Assembly: GCA_036676455.1 (NCBI GenBank)
Contig: JAKFCW010000022.1
Location: 1-64,000, forward strand
Length of the DNA stretch: 64,000 nt
Reading direction: 5' to 3'
Origin: UBA4093 sp036676455
GTDB taxonomy: Bacteria; Cyanobacteriota; Sericytochromatia; S15B-MN24; UBA4093
Below the pieces are notes generated by a model that saw only the letters and a program-made list of their open reading frames with translations, was not told the DNA's origin and did not search any database. The position numbers and the translations under genes were made by a program. This document shows, piece by piece, positions 16,109 through 26,057 of this stretch. Numbering within the stretch: the first letter of the stretch is position 1; each line of letters starts with the position of its first letter.

Positions 16109-16932
16109 AGCCCGCGGCAAAGCGCAAGGTCATCCGGTTTTGGCTTGAGAACTTCCGGATGAGTGAGCGCAGGGCTTGCGGGCTTGTGGGACTGGCCCTC
16201 TCGGTCTGGCAGTACAAGAGCAAGAAGGCTGACGACACCCCTTTGAAGAGCCGGATGCTCGAGATTGCTCAGGAGCGCCCAAGGTTCGGCTACCGGCGTC
16301 TGTGGGTGATGCTTCGGCGCGAAGGACTGAAGGTCAACCGGAAGCGGGTGTATCGTCTCTACCGGGAGATGGGTCTGGCGGTACGCAAGCGGAAGCGAAA
16401 GAAGATCGCAGCCGCGTCCCGCGCTCCTGTCTGGGCGCCGACGCAGCCCAACCAACGCTGGTCGATGGATTTCACGCTGGATGGCCTGAACGGCGGAAGA
16501 CGGTTCAGGACGCTGAACATCGTGGATGACTTCACCCGTGAGTGCTTGGCTATCGAGGTGGACTTTTCGCTTCCCGGCTCGCGCGTAGTCCGCGTCTTGG
16601 AACAGCTGGCGGAGTGTCGAGGGCTTCCCCACACCATCGTCATCGACAACGGCCCGGAGTTCGCGGGAAAGGCGCTGGATGCTTGGGCCTATGAGAAAGG
16701 AGTGACCTTGCAGTTCATTTGGCCGGGGAAACCGGTCGAGAACGCGTACATTGAGAGTTTTAACGGAAAGTTCAGGGACGAGTGCCTCAACAGCAACTTC
16801 TTCCGGAGCCTGCGACACGCTAAGGCTCTCATCACCAAGTGGAGAGACGATTACAACACCAACAGGCCGCACAGCTCCTTGGGGAATCTAACCCCAGAGG
16901 AGTTCAGCCGAAAGACCGATTACGTGGCGTGA
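16102..16932 (+). CDS. IS407-like DDE transposase orfB
   Basis: 276 residues from the TTG at 16102; in this family orfB is normally made as an orfA-orfB fusion by -1 frameshifting at the A-run near 16095-16101. HTH_21 region GYRRLWVMLRREGLKVNRKR, then the rve core with D in QRWSMDFTLDGL, D in TIVIDNGPEF and E in ENAYIESFNGKFRDE. The tail NTNRPHSSLGNLTPEEF is characteristic. Intact, but without a working orfA it is probably silent. Confidence 0.9.
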   Translation: MVKPAAKRKVIRFWLENFRMSERRACGLVGLALSVWQYKSKKADDTPLKSRMLEIAQERPRFGYRRLWVMLRREGLKVNRKRVYRLYREMGLAVRKRKRKKIAAASRAPVWAPTQPNQRWSMDFTLDGLNGGRRFRTLNIVDDFTRECLAIEVDFSLPGSRVVRVLEQLAECRGLPHTIVIDNGPEFAGKALDAWAYEKGVTLQFIWPGKPVENAYIESFNGKFRDECLNSNFFRSLRHAKALITKWRDDYNTNRPHSSLGNLTPEEFSRKTDYVA

Positions 16933-17179
16933 GGCAGAAGTTTTCAGCGACCCTACTTTTGGTGTCAGGTCAATGAACCATTGAGGTTCCCCGAAACCAT
17001 CACCTTTTACCGACACGATTTTCTGAGGGAAGGCAAGAGCCCGAATCAATTCCTTTTGGCCGATCCTATGTCGAGGGGAACCCCAGACTGGGCGATCTAC
17101 ACTATGACAGGCTAGCTAGTCGGCATGATATAGGATTGAGGCATTCGGCGGGATGCCGGACGAAATCTGAGGAGCATTA

Positions 17180-18445
17180 ATGGTAGCACGCGTGCGCACG
17201 CTTGAGGAATACAAAAAGGCCCTCTGGGCAGTAACTTGCCCAATCGAGGACGCGGTACGGTGGCTTCAGACCAGAGCCGTCGAGCACTCCTCCGTATATG
17301 GCACTCCTCGGACGCCGAAATCGGCACATTTACCCGAATACTTGCTTTGGCGCAGGCACGAGCCTGCGATAGATCTCGCGCTAGCCGAACATGGCCGTTC
17401 GCGGTCGATTCTCGATCGTTTATGGGACCACGGCGGCGACGCCATGCGTGTCATCCTCGCCGGAAACCCGTCGCTGTTCGTCGGCGACTATCACGGAACG
17501 TTTGAAGGCCGACGGGGCGTAATTATGGACCGAATACTCCGCGAAGGCCCATCCGCACAGCTTCGCGCCTATTGCAGGATTCCGGATCTGCAAAGCGGCC
17601 TCTACGAAGTCATGATCCGCGCTTGGCAGCCCGACCGGATGGCCTCCGAGAATGTGGTCTCGGAGGAGCGGTTTCGAGAGATCCTGACCTATTTGGCGGA
17701 GAACCCGCGGTCCGGGTTGCGTCGCGAGGATAGCCACGAGCGGCATTATTTCGATGGCCACTCCGAATATCGGTATAACGTCTTCTTCATCGAGGCGTGG
17801 GGGCTCGCCCATAAGGTCGAGGTGACGCCCGAATGGGCGGCGGCACTGGCCACTCTCTACGACAAACTGGATCATCCCTACTGTCCGTTCGATGACGTCG
17901 AGGCTGTAATCGCCCGATGGCAAGTGCCGGACGAGCAAAACTATGAAATGATCCGCCAGGCGCTCGCAGTGGCGTTCATGACGCCGACAGCCGAGATGGC
18001 GCGCAGTGACGATCCGGCAATGCGCAGAGCGTTCTACAAATCGTTCGATCCGGACGCGCAGGAGCTGCGCGATATCGACTGGGGCGAGTTTCTCGAACGC
18101 GACGACTATCCCGACATTGAATTACAGAACAACGATAAGATCTGGCGTTCGGCACGCGGTCGGTGGCGACTTGAGCAGTTGCTGCGGCAGCAAGCAAGAA
18201 AGAATAACGATCTCGTGCTCGTCGGCTTCTTCAAAGAGAAGGAAGAGCGGTATCGCCGCGAGCATCCCGAATGGTTCGTCGAGCCGGATGACGAAGGCGA
18301 AATCGTTGAGCCACAGCCGGACAAGGTCGACCTGTTGCAGACAGAGATCGCACGACTGATCGAGCGGATGGCGGCGGAACGAAACAAGGCATGGGTCATC
18401 GCAGCCGTGTTTGTCGTCGGCATCCTTGCCGGACATTGGCTCTAA
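17180..18445 (+). CDS. Hypothetical tail-anchored protein (421 aa)
   Basis: Family not recognised. ATG 17180 follows GAGGAG with good spacing. The bulk is soluble and helical, with many Trp and charged residues (YRYNVFFIEAWGLAHKVEVT, DIDWGEFLERDDYPD). A charged linker follows, and the last 18 residues are a hydrophobic helix (VIAAVFVVGILAGHWL), i.e. a C-terminal membrane anchor. It sits just after an IS element and 0.5 kb before the giant STAND-like gene, so an accessory or defence role is possible but unproven. The 528 bases between its stop and ATG 18974 hold no gene I can support. Confidence 0.65.
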   Translation: MVARVRTLEEYKKALWAVTCPIEDAVRWLQTRAVEHSSVYGTPRTPKSAHLPEYLLWRRHEPAIDLALAEHGRSRSILDRLWDHGGDAMRVILAGNPSLFVGDYHGTFEGRRGVIMDRILREGPSAQLRAYCRIPDLQSGLYEVMIRAWQPDRMASENVVSEERFREILTYLAENPRSGLRREDSHERHYFDGHSEYRYNVFFIEAWGLAHKVEVTPEWAAALATLYDKLDHPYCPFDDVEAVIARWQVPDEQNYEMIRQALAVAFMTPTAEMARSDDPAMRRAFYKSFDPDAQELRDIDWGEFLERDDYPDIELQNNDKIWRSARGRWRLEQLLRQQARKNNDLVLVGFFKEKEERYRREHPEWFVEPDDEGEIVEPQPDKVDLLQTEIARLIERMAAERNKAWVIAAVFVVGILAGHWL

Positions 18446-18973
18446 TGCGGGTCGGTCGCACCGGGACGGTCTCAAGCCGATCAGCGGCTGGGGCAACCTT
18501 TACCGGGTACCGCCCCATCGCCGAGGCCGAGAAGGATTGGCAGCGGTGAAAGTACTGCTAAGGTCATGTCAGCTGGATCTACCAAGCATGACGCGGTTGG
18601 CGAAAGGAAAACCCCGATGTTGTCAGGAAACGTCACCGGGATTTCAGGAGTGGGCTTGGCTGGACGAGTTTAGAACTGTTACGACCAGCTTGTAAAGTAA
18701 TGCACAGCAAGACAATCCGAGATAGGACGTGGAGGCGATCGGATGGTCTTTGACGGGCCGGTCGTCTTACTTCGTGGTGCACGAGTGCACGAGTGTTCGA
18801 AAGAGACTCGAATGCTTGGAAGGACGATTGTCAGATCATGAGCAACCCCGCTAATCTTAAACACTTGCGCAGTGGGGTTTCCGGCCCCCCTCGAAGTGGT
18901 TGTGTACGAATCTGGCCTAAATCATTTGGCTGCATGTCCGGTATTTTTGGACATATTTGATAAACTTGGTTTT
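18446..18973. other. Gene-free leader before the STAND-like gene
   Basis: Nothing resembling a gene is seen in 18446-18871. The frame of the large gene is open back to a GTG at 18872, so the coding region may begin anywhere in 18872-18974. A short tandem motif GTGCACGAGTGCACGAG occurs at about 18778-18794. No promoter stands out. Confidence 0.4.
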
Positions 18974-21900
18974 ATGACTTCGACTGCTGATTTGCTCCGG
19001 ACGACACTGGGAGAAAAAGGTTTCAAGGCGTTGAACGTCTTGGCCTGTAGCACGGAGCCCATGTCAGGCCGAATGGTGGCGGCCAAGATAGGGGTCGCGC
19101 CGACCACAGCAACGGCTCTGTTGGAAAAGCTCCGCGAGGCTGATTTCGCTTTGTCGAGCCGGGTAGGCCGAGCCAACTTGTGGCTCCTTAATACGGACAG
19201 CACTCTGATCCGCTCTTGGATGGAAGAAACCCGAGGAGAGGCAAGTGTGACAATCTCCAGAGAAGTGAGTAGCCCTTACTCCACAGGCGGCGGCGGCGTC
19301 ACCTTCGAGCGAAAGGTCGCCGTCAGATATCTTGCCCACCTGCTCGTAGGCAATGGCGCTGTGGAGTTTGGCGATGGTCGGAGAGCCGTTTCCGTGGCCT
19401 TTCAGCAAGCACCAGAGCACTCAGTCGATGATCTGGTTGTGTGCGCAGCTCGCGCTGACGAGCTAGAGCCGTCTCTTGTGCTCGCAATTGGGGTTCGCCG
19501 TTCGCCAAATTTAGTACAGAGCGACGAATCAACTCGGAAGCTCATTCGCACTTACGTTCATGAAATAATCACCGCTCCCGTCGATGGCCCAGAACATCGG
19601 GTCGCACTCGTCGTCGCTGGCTCGCAAGACCACGCTGGGCAACTCGCGTTGCTCGCTGATCTAGCCTTCAAGCAGAAGGACATGCCGAGCTTCTTTAAGC
19701 TCGCTCGCACCCAGGGCAAGTTCCAAGCCGCCGTCGGAGAACGCTTGACGCAGCTAGAAGCTCTCGTTCGACTAGCGCTCACCGACCTTGGCGTAGCCAA
19801 GCCGAGCAAGCAGATTGTCGAGCAGCGAACCTGGGAACTTTTGTCACGGCTAGTCGTGCTCATGCTGCGACTTGAGACGCCTGACGAGGCGGACTGGGCT
19901 GCGGTGACAAATTCTCTCATTCCCGTTGCGAGAGGCACGGACCTCTATGGGGCTTCGCGGTTACGCGATCGGCTGGTCGCATTAGCTGAAGAGTATCCGC
20001 CGAAGGCCGCTTCCGTGGACTTGAGCCTACTCCGGCGAGACGCGCATCAGGTCCTCGACACGACGAAGCATCGCTATAGGAAAGGGTGGACGGCACTCAC
20101 CCACCTACACGAGCGGGCAGTCGCATCAGTACGTGATGAGATCTCGTCCAGCGATGGAACTCGCGCAATTCATCTTGACCGAAGCGACGCAGCGGCTGAA
20201 CTACTCGCATTGGCGAGCTCGGCACACGCGGCGGTAATAGCTCACGGCGAATCCGGTGTCGGTAAAAGCGCGCTGGTCATTCGTGAGGTGGCCGGCCCTA
20301 TGAACAGCGATCCGGACACGGCGCAGGCGGTGTGCATCAACTTGCGACATCTTCCCGAGACGACATTCGCATTCGAGGTCGCCCTTGGTACTCCGCTCGC
20401 CACGCTCCTATCAGAACTCAGCGCTCCTCAACGCCTTCTCGTTATTGATGGTGCAGACGCAATCTCAGAGCGTATGCTTGAAACCCTACGCTATCTCGTC
20501 GACGCATGCCTCCAAGCTGAGGTGAACATCGTCGCTGTCACTGCCAATGACGCAAAGCAAATTTTGCGTGACACCTTCGCTGAACGCTGCGGTGGGAATG
20601 TCACCGAATTCCTGGTACCACCATTGACAGACCGTCAAGTTGACGACGTTGTCGCGAAGTTCGACGAGTTAGCAGCGCTTGCAATTGATCCACGGTCGCG
20701 TGAACTGCTTCGGCGACCGGTGGTTGTAGATCTGCTCGTCCGTGGCGGCCTCGCCGGCATACCCCTAAGCGACGCCGACGCCATGCGCCAGGTGTGGTCA
20801 GGATTAGTCCGTCGCCATGAGCTATCCGACCGAGGTACACCGGACGCCCGGGAGTTCGCTCTCCTACGTCTCGCCAATCTCGCACTTTGCGGTGGCGACG
20901 CCCTCAATGTTCTCGGGACAATAGATTCCACTGCGCTCGATGGTCTCCGACGGGACGGACTAGTACGAACTTCGCCCGATGACCCCTTTAGGATTGGTCC
21001 TGAGTTCGCGCATGATGAGGTGCGTCGCTACGCGGTTGCTCGCCTGCTCCTGTCAGAAGGTAACCCCACCTCGAGGTTGCTCGCCGCAGGCGTACCGCGC
21101 TGGGCACTTGGCGCTGCGCGACTTGCATGCCAAGCATGGCTTGCCGAGCCTAGCAAGACCTCGAACCCCCTAAATGGTAGATTCGTGCGTCTTCAGAAAG
21201 CGTTTGACAATTTCGTTGCTGCTGGCCATGGAGAGCGTTGGGGCGACGTACCGGGTGAAGCCCTTCTGACGCTCGGCGATCCGGAACCGGTGCTGCGAGA
21301 CGCCTGGTCCGAGTTGTGTGCAGTGCCTGGCTTAGGCCTGCAACGTCTCAGCCGTCTGGTGGACCAAAGGTTGCGCGACCAGGACGGTTTCGTTAGACCT
21401 AACGCAGTCGAGCCTCTAATAAACCTACTTCTCGACGATCAGTCGCCGTGGCACTCTGGCAAGCACGTTCAAGATGTCTTGCGGGACTGGCTCCGATCAC
21501 TTGTCATTGCCAACAAGCCCGCCGGTTACCCCCTACGTGTAAGGTTGAAAGACCGTATGGTCGCCGCTTGCGCGGCCGCAGAGCGTCGGCTCCAGGAGAA
21601 TCAGGAAGCCGCTGCTGCGGCGAGGGCTGCACGCTCGCCAGAGGCAATCGAAGAGGAGCGCAAGGTCCTGGAAAGGCACGAGGCGCTCTTCATGCAATTT
21701 GGTAACCCGCGCAGGCGCCATAGAGAGCGACCAGAGGTGCCCGATGAGATCACGGACGAAATCATGGTTGAGTTCTTGGCTTTGCTCGGACCTGACCTCG
21801 GCGAGGATGGCGAGGCGGTGCTCCGCCGCGTCGCCATGGATGTACCCTATTCGATCCGTCCCGCAGTCGAGGAGTTACTTACTGGCCGGGCTCTAGCAAT

Positions 21901-24382
21901 GTACGGGCGAGGCGTCTTGGCTGCTCTCACCGAGGCCTATTACCTTGATGAGGACGAAGACGGAACCGGCTTCCACGAGGATGGCATCAGGGACCATCGC
22001 GCTCGAGAGTTCGGCGTTATGACCCCCCTCGCCGCCTGGTATCGTGGCCCTTTCATGGCACTGTTCCAGTCGGACTTCCGAACTGGCATCGCAGTCCTGA
22101 ATCGAATGCTTAACCACGCCGCGCTCGCCCGAGCACGCACCCTAGTGGGCCTTCACCACTTCGGCGCCGGCGTCCAAGATCGTGACCTCGACGCCTTTCG
22201 GACCCATCTCGACATTACGGGAACTCGCAGGGTTTACGTGGGTGATGAACATGTTTGGCTCTGGTACCGTGGGACTGGCGTAGGACCATACCCGTGTATG
22301 AGCGCATTGCAGGCACTGGAACGTATTTGTGACCAGTTCATTGAAGTAGGGGCTCCGCTCTCTAACCTAGTACCAGTGCTACTGGACGGCTGCGAAAGTC
22401 TTGCAATGGTCGGGCTTGTAGTCGGGATACTCGTTCGCCACATCGAGCACGCTGACCACTTGCTCGATCCATATCTCGCTGAACCGATGATCTGGGACCA
22501 CGAGTTTTCGCGTGTCGTCCATGAATCAGGCGGTTTTGCGGCACGGTCAGACGGCATTGCCGCGCCTGAACGCCGACGCTGGTCCCTGCGTGAGGCAGCA
22601 ATGCTGATGGTGTTGCACGCCGACGAAGCGCGGGCGGGTGAATTGCGCCTAATCGGTCAACAACTTGTCGACAAAGCACGGCGATTGGTAGAAGATGCGC
22701 TCGTCGACGATGATGCCGCTACCATAGAAGATTACCTCATTACAGTACGTGCATGGGCGAGCGTCCTTGATCGCAGTACGTATGAAGCACATGAGGCAGA
22801 AGATGCAGTTTTAATCAAAAGCACCCCGCCTGTTGAGGTTGCCCAGGCCTTGCAAGAGGGGAATATCGAAGTACTCCGCGCCCAAGAGTCGATGCGCCTT
22901 ATTGCCCGGTATTATTTCGAACCAAAGCAGGGCAAATCTAAACCAACCAGCGCGGAAGAACTTTTTGCCGATCTGGAAACAGCACAGGATATCTTAGAAA
23001 ACTTGCCTGCCGTCACTTCTGGCTATCAGTGGGACGCACCAACTGTAGTAGCAGCAGCGGCAGTCGAAGCCAACCTTATCCAAGGCATAGACATCCCTAA
23101 TGGCGCGTTACGCTTCGCAGTTGACACATTGCTCCGCGTCGGAGCAGGTGCAGCCTCCCCACGTCAGTTCGAGTCCGAGCAGTCGTACTTCGAACAAGGA
23201 GCCGACCGCAGCGCGGCGCGCTTGCTTCCCTTGTTGCTATCGCCAAGTGCAGCAGCGCTGCGAACTCTTGAAGATGGTCAGGACGGCTCCAACGTATATG
23301 AACGCATCACCGCGGCAGCAGCCAACTTGGCGCGATCCGTCGCCAACGAGGTTCGGGTCCACCTTGCACGGGGGCTCGATCGACTTTGGAATACCCCGTG
23401 TATGGCAAGTGGCACCTGCCATCACGAAACAGCAATTTACCTGGCGATAGAGACGATGCGCGATTGTGCGCTCGGAGATTGGCACCCAGAGAGTGGCCGA
23501 CGAGAAATCGTCGTGCTTGCTGACCCCGTAGCGGACTCGCTTGCACAAACCGCAGACAAAGCCATTTATCTCTCTCGACTTGACGCAGCGATCCGAGCGC
23601 TCGCCGCGGCAGCGTTGGCACGAATTTGTGTCTCGAAGCGTGCCCGTGATCTTCTCGCTGTGCTCTTGGCGGCACACCGGCGCTCGCTCCTTGCACATGA
23701 GCGGGACATCGATCACCGAGGGACGCATGCCTTGATTGCGGCGCGGGCATTACTGACTCTCGTTACAGGTGGCGAGGACGCTCCGATTTTCGAGCACATT
23801 GATGCTTACGCCAATGACTCGACGCTGCTGTACAACTTCTTGCACGCGCTCTCGGCCGCTGCCGAGGAATCACCAGACCGCGCTGCGGCCGCGCGCCAAA
23901 TTTGGCCAGCCTTGGTAGCTCACGTAATCGGCTTGCACCAGTCAGGAAACTTGCCTTTTGGCGACAGGCACTACGGCAAAAACGCCTTAGCCGCGCTTAT
24001 GCCAAACCGTGTCGGCGAGGTCACCTTTCTCTACAGAGAGATCCAAAATGAACCGATCGTATGGTGGGAGCCGGTGGCTTGGCAATCTACAGTCGACCAG
24101 TGGCTACCGATCGCTCAAGGAGACCCTACGTGTGTAGATCAGCTCATTGGCTTCATTTCTCCTATACCAGCTGAAGACCAAGCGCGCGTCGGCCTACGGT
24201 GGGTGGCAAACCTAGTCCTCGCTGACCCCGACCAAGTCGCAAACCGTACGTTTCTGCTGTCGCAATGGCTGATCAACATTCGCCAAGCTGCAACTGACTA
24301 TGGCTTACTTACAGAATGGCAACGTGTTGTCGATGCCCTCGTCGTTGCTGGCGTTTCCCGTCTTGCGCCCTACTCAGAATAG
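18974..24382 (+). CDS. Very large STAND-like P-loop NTPase with N-terminal wHTH and nuclease-like region
   Basis: 1802 residues from ATG 18974 (1836 from GTG 18872; neither has a good ribosome site). Numbering from the GTG: 40-110 resembles a winged helix (GRMVAAKIGVAPTTATALLE). 138-260 has the outline of a PD-(D/E)XK/Cap4-type domain (FERKVAVRYLAHLL, then SVDDLVV), but where an E/QxK would be expected it reads LAIGVRRSPN, so activity is doubtful. The NTPase follows: Walker A HGESGVGKSAL (about 458-468), Walker B RLLVIDGADA (about 520-529). More than 1,100 helical residues, probably repeats, complete it. This order (effector-like N-terminus, STAND ATPase, long sensor repeats) matches Avs-type antiphage proteins. 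Defence is inferred, not shown. Lies among IS elements. Confidence 0.6.
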   Translation: MTSTADLLRTTLGEKGFKALNVLACSTEPMSGRMVAAKIGVAPTTATALLEKLREADFALSSRVGRANLWLLNTDSTLIRSWMEETRGEASVTISREVSSPYSTGGGGVTFERKVAVRYLAHLLVGNGAVEFGDGRRAVSVAFQQAPEHSVDDLVVCAARADELEPSLVLAIGVRRSPNLVQSDESTRKLIRTYVHEIITAPVDGPEHRVALVVAGSQDHAGQLALLADLAFKQKDMPSFFKLARTQGKFQAAVGERLTQLEALVRLALTDLGVAKPSKQIVEQRTWELLSRLVVLMLRLETPDEADWAAVTNSLIPVARGTDLYGASRLRDRLVALAEEYPPKAASVDLSLLRRDAHQVLDTTKHRYRKGWTALTHLHERAVASVRDEISSSDGTRAIHLDRSDAAAELLALASSAHAAVIAHGESGVGKSALVIREVAGPMNSDPDTAQAVCINLRHLPETTFAFEVALGTPLATLLSELSAPQRLLVIDGADAISERMLETLRYLVDACLQAEVNIVAVTANDAKQILRDTFAERCGGNVTEFLVPPLTDRQVDDVVAKFDELAALAIDPRSRELLRRPVVVDLLVRGGLAGIPLSDADAMRQVWSGLVRRHELSDRGTPDAREFALLRLANLALCGGDALNVLGTIDSTALDGLRRDGLVRTSPDDPFRIGPEFAHDEVRRYAVARLLLSEGNPTSRLLAAGVPRWALGAARLACQAWLAEPSKTSNPLNGRFVRLQKAFDNFVAAGHGERWGDVPGEALLTLGDPEPVLRDAWSELCAVPGLGLQRLSRLVDQRLRDQDGFVRPNAVEPLINLLLDDQSPWHSGKHVQDVLRDWLRSLVIANKPAGYPLRVRLKDRMVAACAAAERRLQENQEAAAAARAARSPEAIEEERKVLERHEALFMQFGNPRRRHRERPEVPDEITDEIMVEFLALLGPDLGEDGEAVLRRVAMDVPYSIRPAVEELLTGRALAMYGRGVLAALTEAYYLDEDEDGTGFHEDGIRDHRAREFGVMTPLAAWYRGPFMALFQSDFRTGIAVLNRMLNHAALARARTLVGLHHFGAGVQDRDLDAFRTHLDITGTRRVYVGDEHVWLWYRGTGVGPYPCMSALQALERICDQFIEVGAPLSNLVPVLLDGCESLAMVGLVVGILVRHIEHADHLLDPYLAEPMIWDHEFSRVVHESGGFAARSDGIAAPERRRWSLREAAMLMVLHADEARAGELRLIGQQLVDKARRLVEDALVDDDAATIEDYLITVRAWASVLDRSTYEAHEAEDAVLIKSTPPVEVAQALQEGNIEVLRAQESMRLIARYYFEPKQGKSKPTSAEELFADLETAQDILENLPAVTSGYQWDAPTVVAAAAVEANLIQGIDIPNGALRFAVDTLLRVGAGAASPRQFESEQSYFEQGADRSAARLLPLLLSPSAAALRTLEDGQDGSNVYERITAAAANLARSVANEVRVHLARGLDRLWNTPCMASGTCHHETAIYLAIETMRDCALGDWHPESGRREIVVLADPVADSLAQTADKAIYLSRLDAAIRALAAAALARICVSKRARDLLAVLLAAHRRSLLAHERDIDHRGTHALIAARALLTLVTGGEDAPIFEHIDAYANDSTLLYNFLHALSAAAEESPDRAAAARQIWPALVAHVIGLHQSGNLPFGDRHYGKNALAALMPNRVGEVTFLYREIQNEPIVWWEPVAWQSTVDQWLPIAQGDPTCVDQLIGFISPIPAEDQARVGLRWVANLVLADPDQVANRTFLLSQWLINIRQAATDYGLLTEWQRVVDALVVAGVSRLAPYSE

Positions 24383-24753
24383 CAATGCCGCGCTTTCGCC
24401 TCAAACTTTGGGTGCAATTGACGTCACTGCACGCTTCCCATTGATAGTTAGAGCGATTAACGCTTGAGTAGGCTGTAGCCACAGTGGCGCACCCAGGCGT
24501 TCGTGTCCTGGGAAGAGATGCGTTTGAAGGCCTGGCTCAAGCTTCTGACCCAGGCCTTCCTTTGTCCAGGCAGCTCTTGTTCTGAGGAGTCCCTTGAGGG
24601 TAACGCCCGTTAACGGTTGTGACGTTCTCCCGAGATTGAAGTCCATCAAGAAGGTTAGTTCATCTACTTGATGTTTTTTTACCATAACGAGGGTTATCCG
24701 TCTTGCGCATCGAGCCATGACGATTATCCAGGAACACGATGAGGACCCGATTC
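24383..24753. other. Gap with a weak minus-strand open frame, possible gene remnant
   Basis: 371 bases without a convincing gene. A minus-strand frame (24401-24718) could encode 105 residues including a basic start and a LTLVMVKKHQVDEL stretch, but it has no ribosome binding site and no recognisable family. Several short inverted repeats (GGCCTGG / CCAGGCC, about 24517-24557) lie within it. It may be debris of an insertion sequence. Confidence 0.25.
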
Positions 24754-25179
24754 CTACTTTAACTTCTTCACCAGAACGAGTTCGTTCTGTCCTTCCGGAG
24801 TCCGTCGATAACGCACGTCATCCAGCAATGCGTGCATCAAGAAGAGGCCTCGCCCCCCAGGGGTAAAACTCGACAGTTGGCTCTGCTCAGGAAGGGAGTG
24901 TTCATAGGAAGTGAATGCCTTCCCCCGATCGAGCAGCGTGACCATGATGATCTCGTGCTCGACCTCAACTCGCAATTGAATGCTCTCGCCAGGGAACCCG
25001 CCGTAGGCATGCTCGATGATATTGGAGCAGGCTTCGTCAACCGCAAGTTCGATGCCATCCAGGAGGTGCGCGTCGATGCCTGCGAAGCGACCAACTTCTC
25101 GGATGAAATCTCGGATAATTGCGAGGCTGGTGGTCGAGCTTTCGAATGAGGCTTCGGATTCTTTGCAAGTCATGCGCAT
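24754..25179 (-). CDS. Anti-sigma-factor-type serine kinase / HATPase_c_2 protein
   Basis: 141 residues forming a single GHKL ATPase domain of the RsbW/SpoIIAB kind. N-box ELAVDEACSNIIEHAYGG (about 44-61), G1-like LLDRGKAF, G2 GGRGLFLMHALLD. Such proteins bind a sigma factor and phosphorylate an anti-sigma antagonist, or act as output kinases in partner-switching modules. No STAS antagonist, PP2C phosphatase or sigma factor lies nearby, so its partners must be encoded elsewhere. Soluble. ATG 25179 and the internal ATG 25173 are both possible starts. It may have arrived with the island. Confidence 0.8.
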   Translation of the reverse strand: MRMTCKESEASFESSTTSLAIIRDFIREVGRFAGIDAHLLDGIELAVDEACSNIIEHAYGGFPGESIQLRVEVEHEIIMVTLLDRGKAFTSYEHSLPEQSQLSSFTPGGRGLFLMHALLDDVRYRRTPEGQNELVLVKKLK

Positions 25180-25277
25180 GTTTGAGTTATCGGCTAGAAC
25201 TTGGCGAACTTGCGTTATTGGCGCTTCTTCATAGGGGTGTCAGTGGAGAGCGCCTTGTATGACGGTTGGCCCCCTAT

Positions 25278-25940
25278 TCAGGATTGACCCCCTCTGCGGG
25301 ATCTGTACTCGCGAATTAGCTGTTCCAACTCGAGCAGGTATTCAGATTGCTCATGAGACTCTAGTTTTTCGATTTGCTTCTTGATGCGATGTACCCATTG
25401 CCTTGCGCGTCTCGGTGCCAAGATGGGGCGAGGGCGCTTTCGGAATTCGTCCGAACGTTCATCAACGTACTCACGGAGATGCCGTCCCATAGCCCGCACT
25501 GATGTGCCTTCGACCTCGGACCACGTTTCACGAATCAGCTGCGGGATCTTCGCTGGGAGATCCGTATGCTTTGCATACTCAATGAGCTGAGAACCGCTCA
25601 GACCGAAGGCCTGCACTTCCGTTAATTCCCCTGCTTGCCCCAGTCTCAACAAATAGGAGAGGTACGTGCGGCCGTACTGTCGCTTTGACTCCAGATAGTG
25701 CTCCCAGAGCCGGTACCCCAGTCGTTGATAACCCGTCGAGGCATGCATGGCAGCAAGGTCTTTGCTCAAGGCAAGTAAAGATATGGCGAGACGGCTACCT
25801 GTCTCAATCAGCTTGCGGTCAATCTCCTTGTCGAGTTCCTCCGCAAACTTGTAGTTCATTATTTCTTCAAACTCAGCTGGCGCCAGCACTTCAGGAACAG
25901 CCATTTCTTCCGGATTCTTCGGCTTCGACAAATCGGGCAT
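25278..25940 (-). CDS. Hypothetical helical protein, possibly DUF3102-like (220 aa)
   Basis: A soluble all-helical protein. The middle (LSKDLAAMHASTGYQRLGYR, LWEHYLESKRQYGRTYLSYL) has the look of DUF3102-like proteins, DNA-associated factors with a K-x-x-Y-A-Y-type signature found on plasmids and phages; I hold this only loosely. The C-terminal third is very basic (EFRKRPRPILAPRRARQWV) and ends in a coiled-coil-like helix (IKKQIEKLESHEQSEYLLEL). DNA binding is plausible. 98 bases separate it from the HATPase gene on the same strand. Confidence 0.55.
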   Translation of the reverse strand: MPDLSKPKNPEEMAVPEVLAPAEFEEIMNYKFAEELDKEIDRKLIETGSRLAISLLALSKDLAAMHASTGYQRLGYRLWEHYLESKRQYGRTYLSYLLRLGQAGELTEVQAFGLSGSQLIEYAKHTDLPAKIPQLIRETWSEVEGTSVRAMGRHLREYVDERSDEFRKRPRPILAPRRARQWVHRIKKQIEKLESHEQSEYLLELEQLIREYRSRRGGQS

Positions 25941-26057
25941 CTGTATTCGCTCAAATCTTCACACGTATGAATATGCTGCATGGTTCATGCCTTCACTTTT
26001 CCGGGATGTCCATCGGTCTCGCGTTCGGTTCAAAGGCATTTCCATCGGCGCTTGCCA

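Larger units (their letters stand above)
15771..16972 (+). mobile_element. IS3-family element (IS407-like) with a broken orfA
   Basis: Long terminal inverted repeats: left 15771-15810 begins TGACCTGACCCCCGAAAAAC. Right 16934-16972, reverse complemented, begins TGACCTGACACCAAAAGTAG; both finish AAACTTCTGC at the inner edge. About 1.2 kb, the right size for the family. It encodes orfA (frameshifted) and orfB (intact). No target duplication recognised. Confidence 0.85.
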
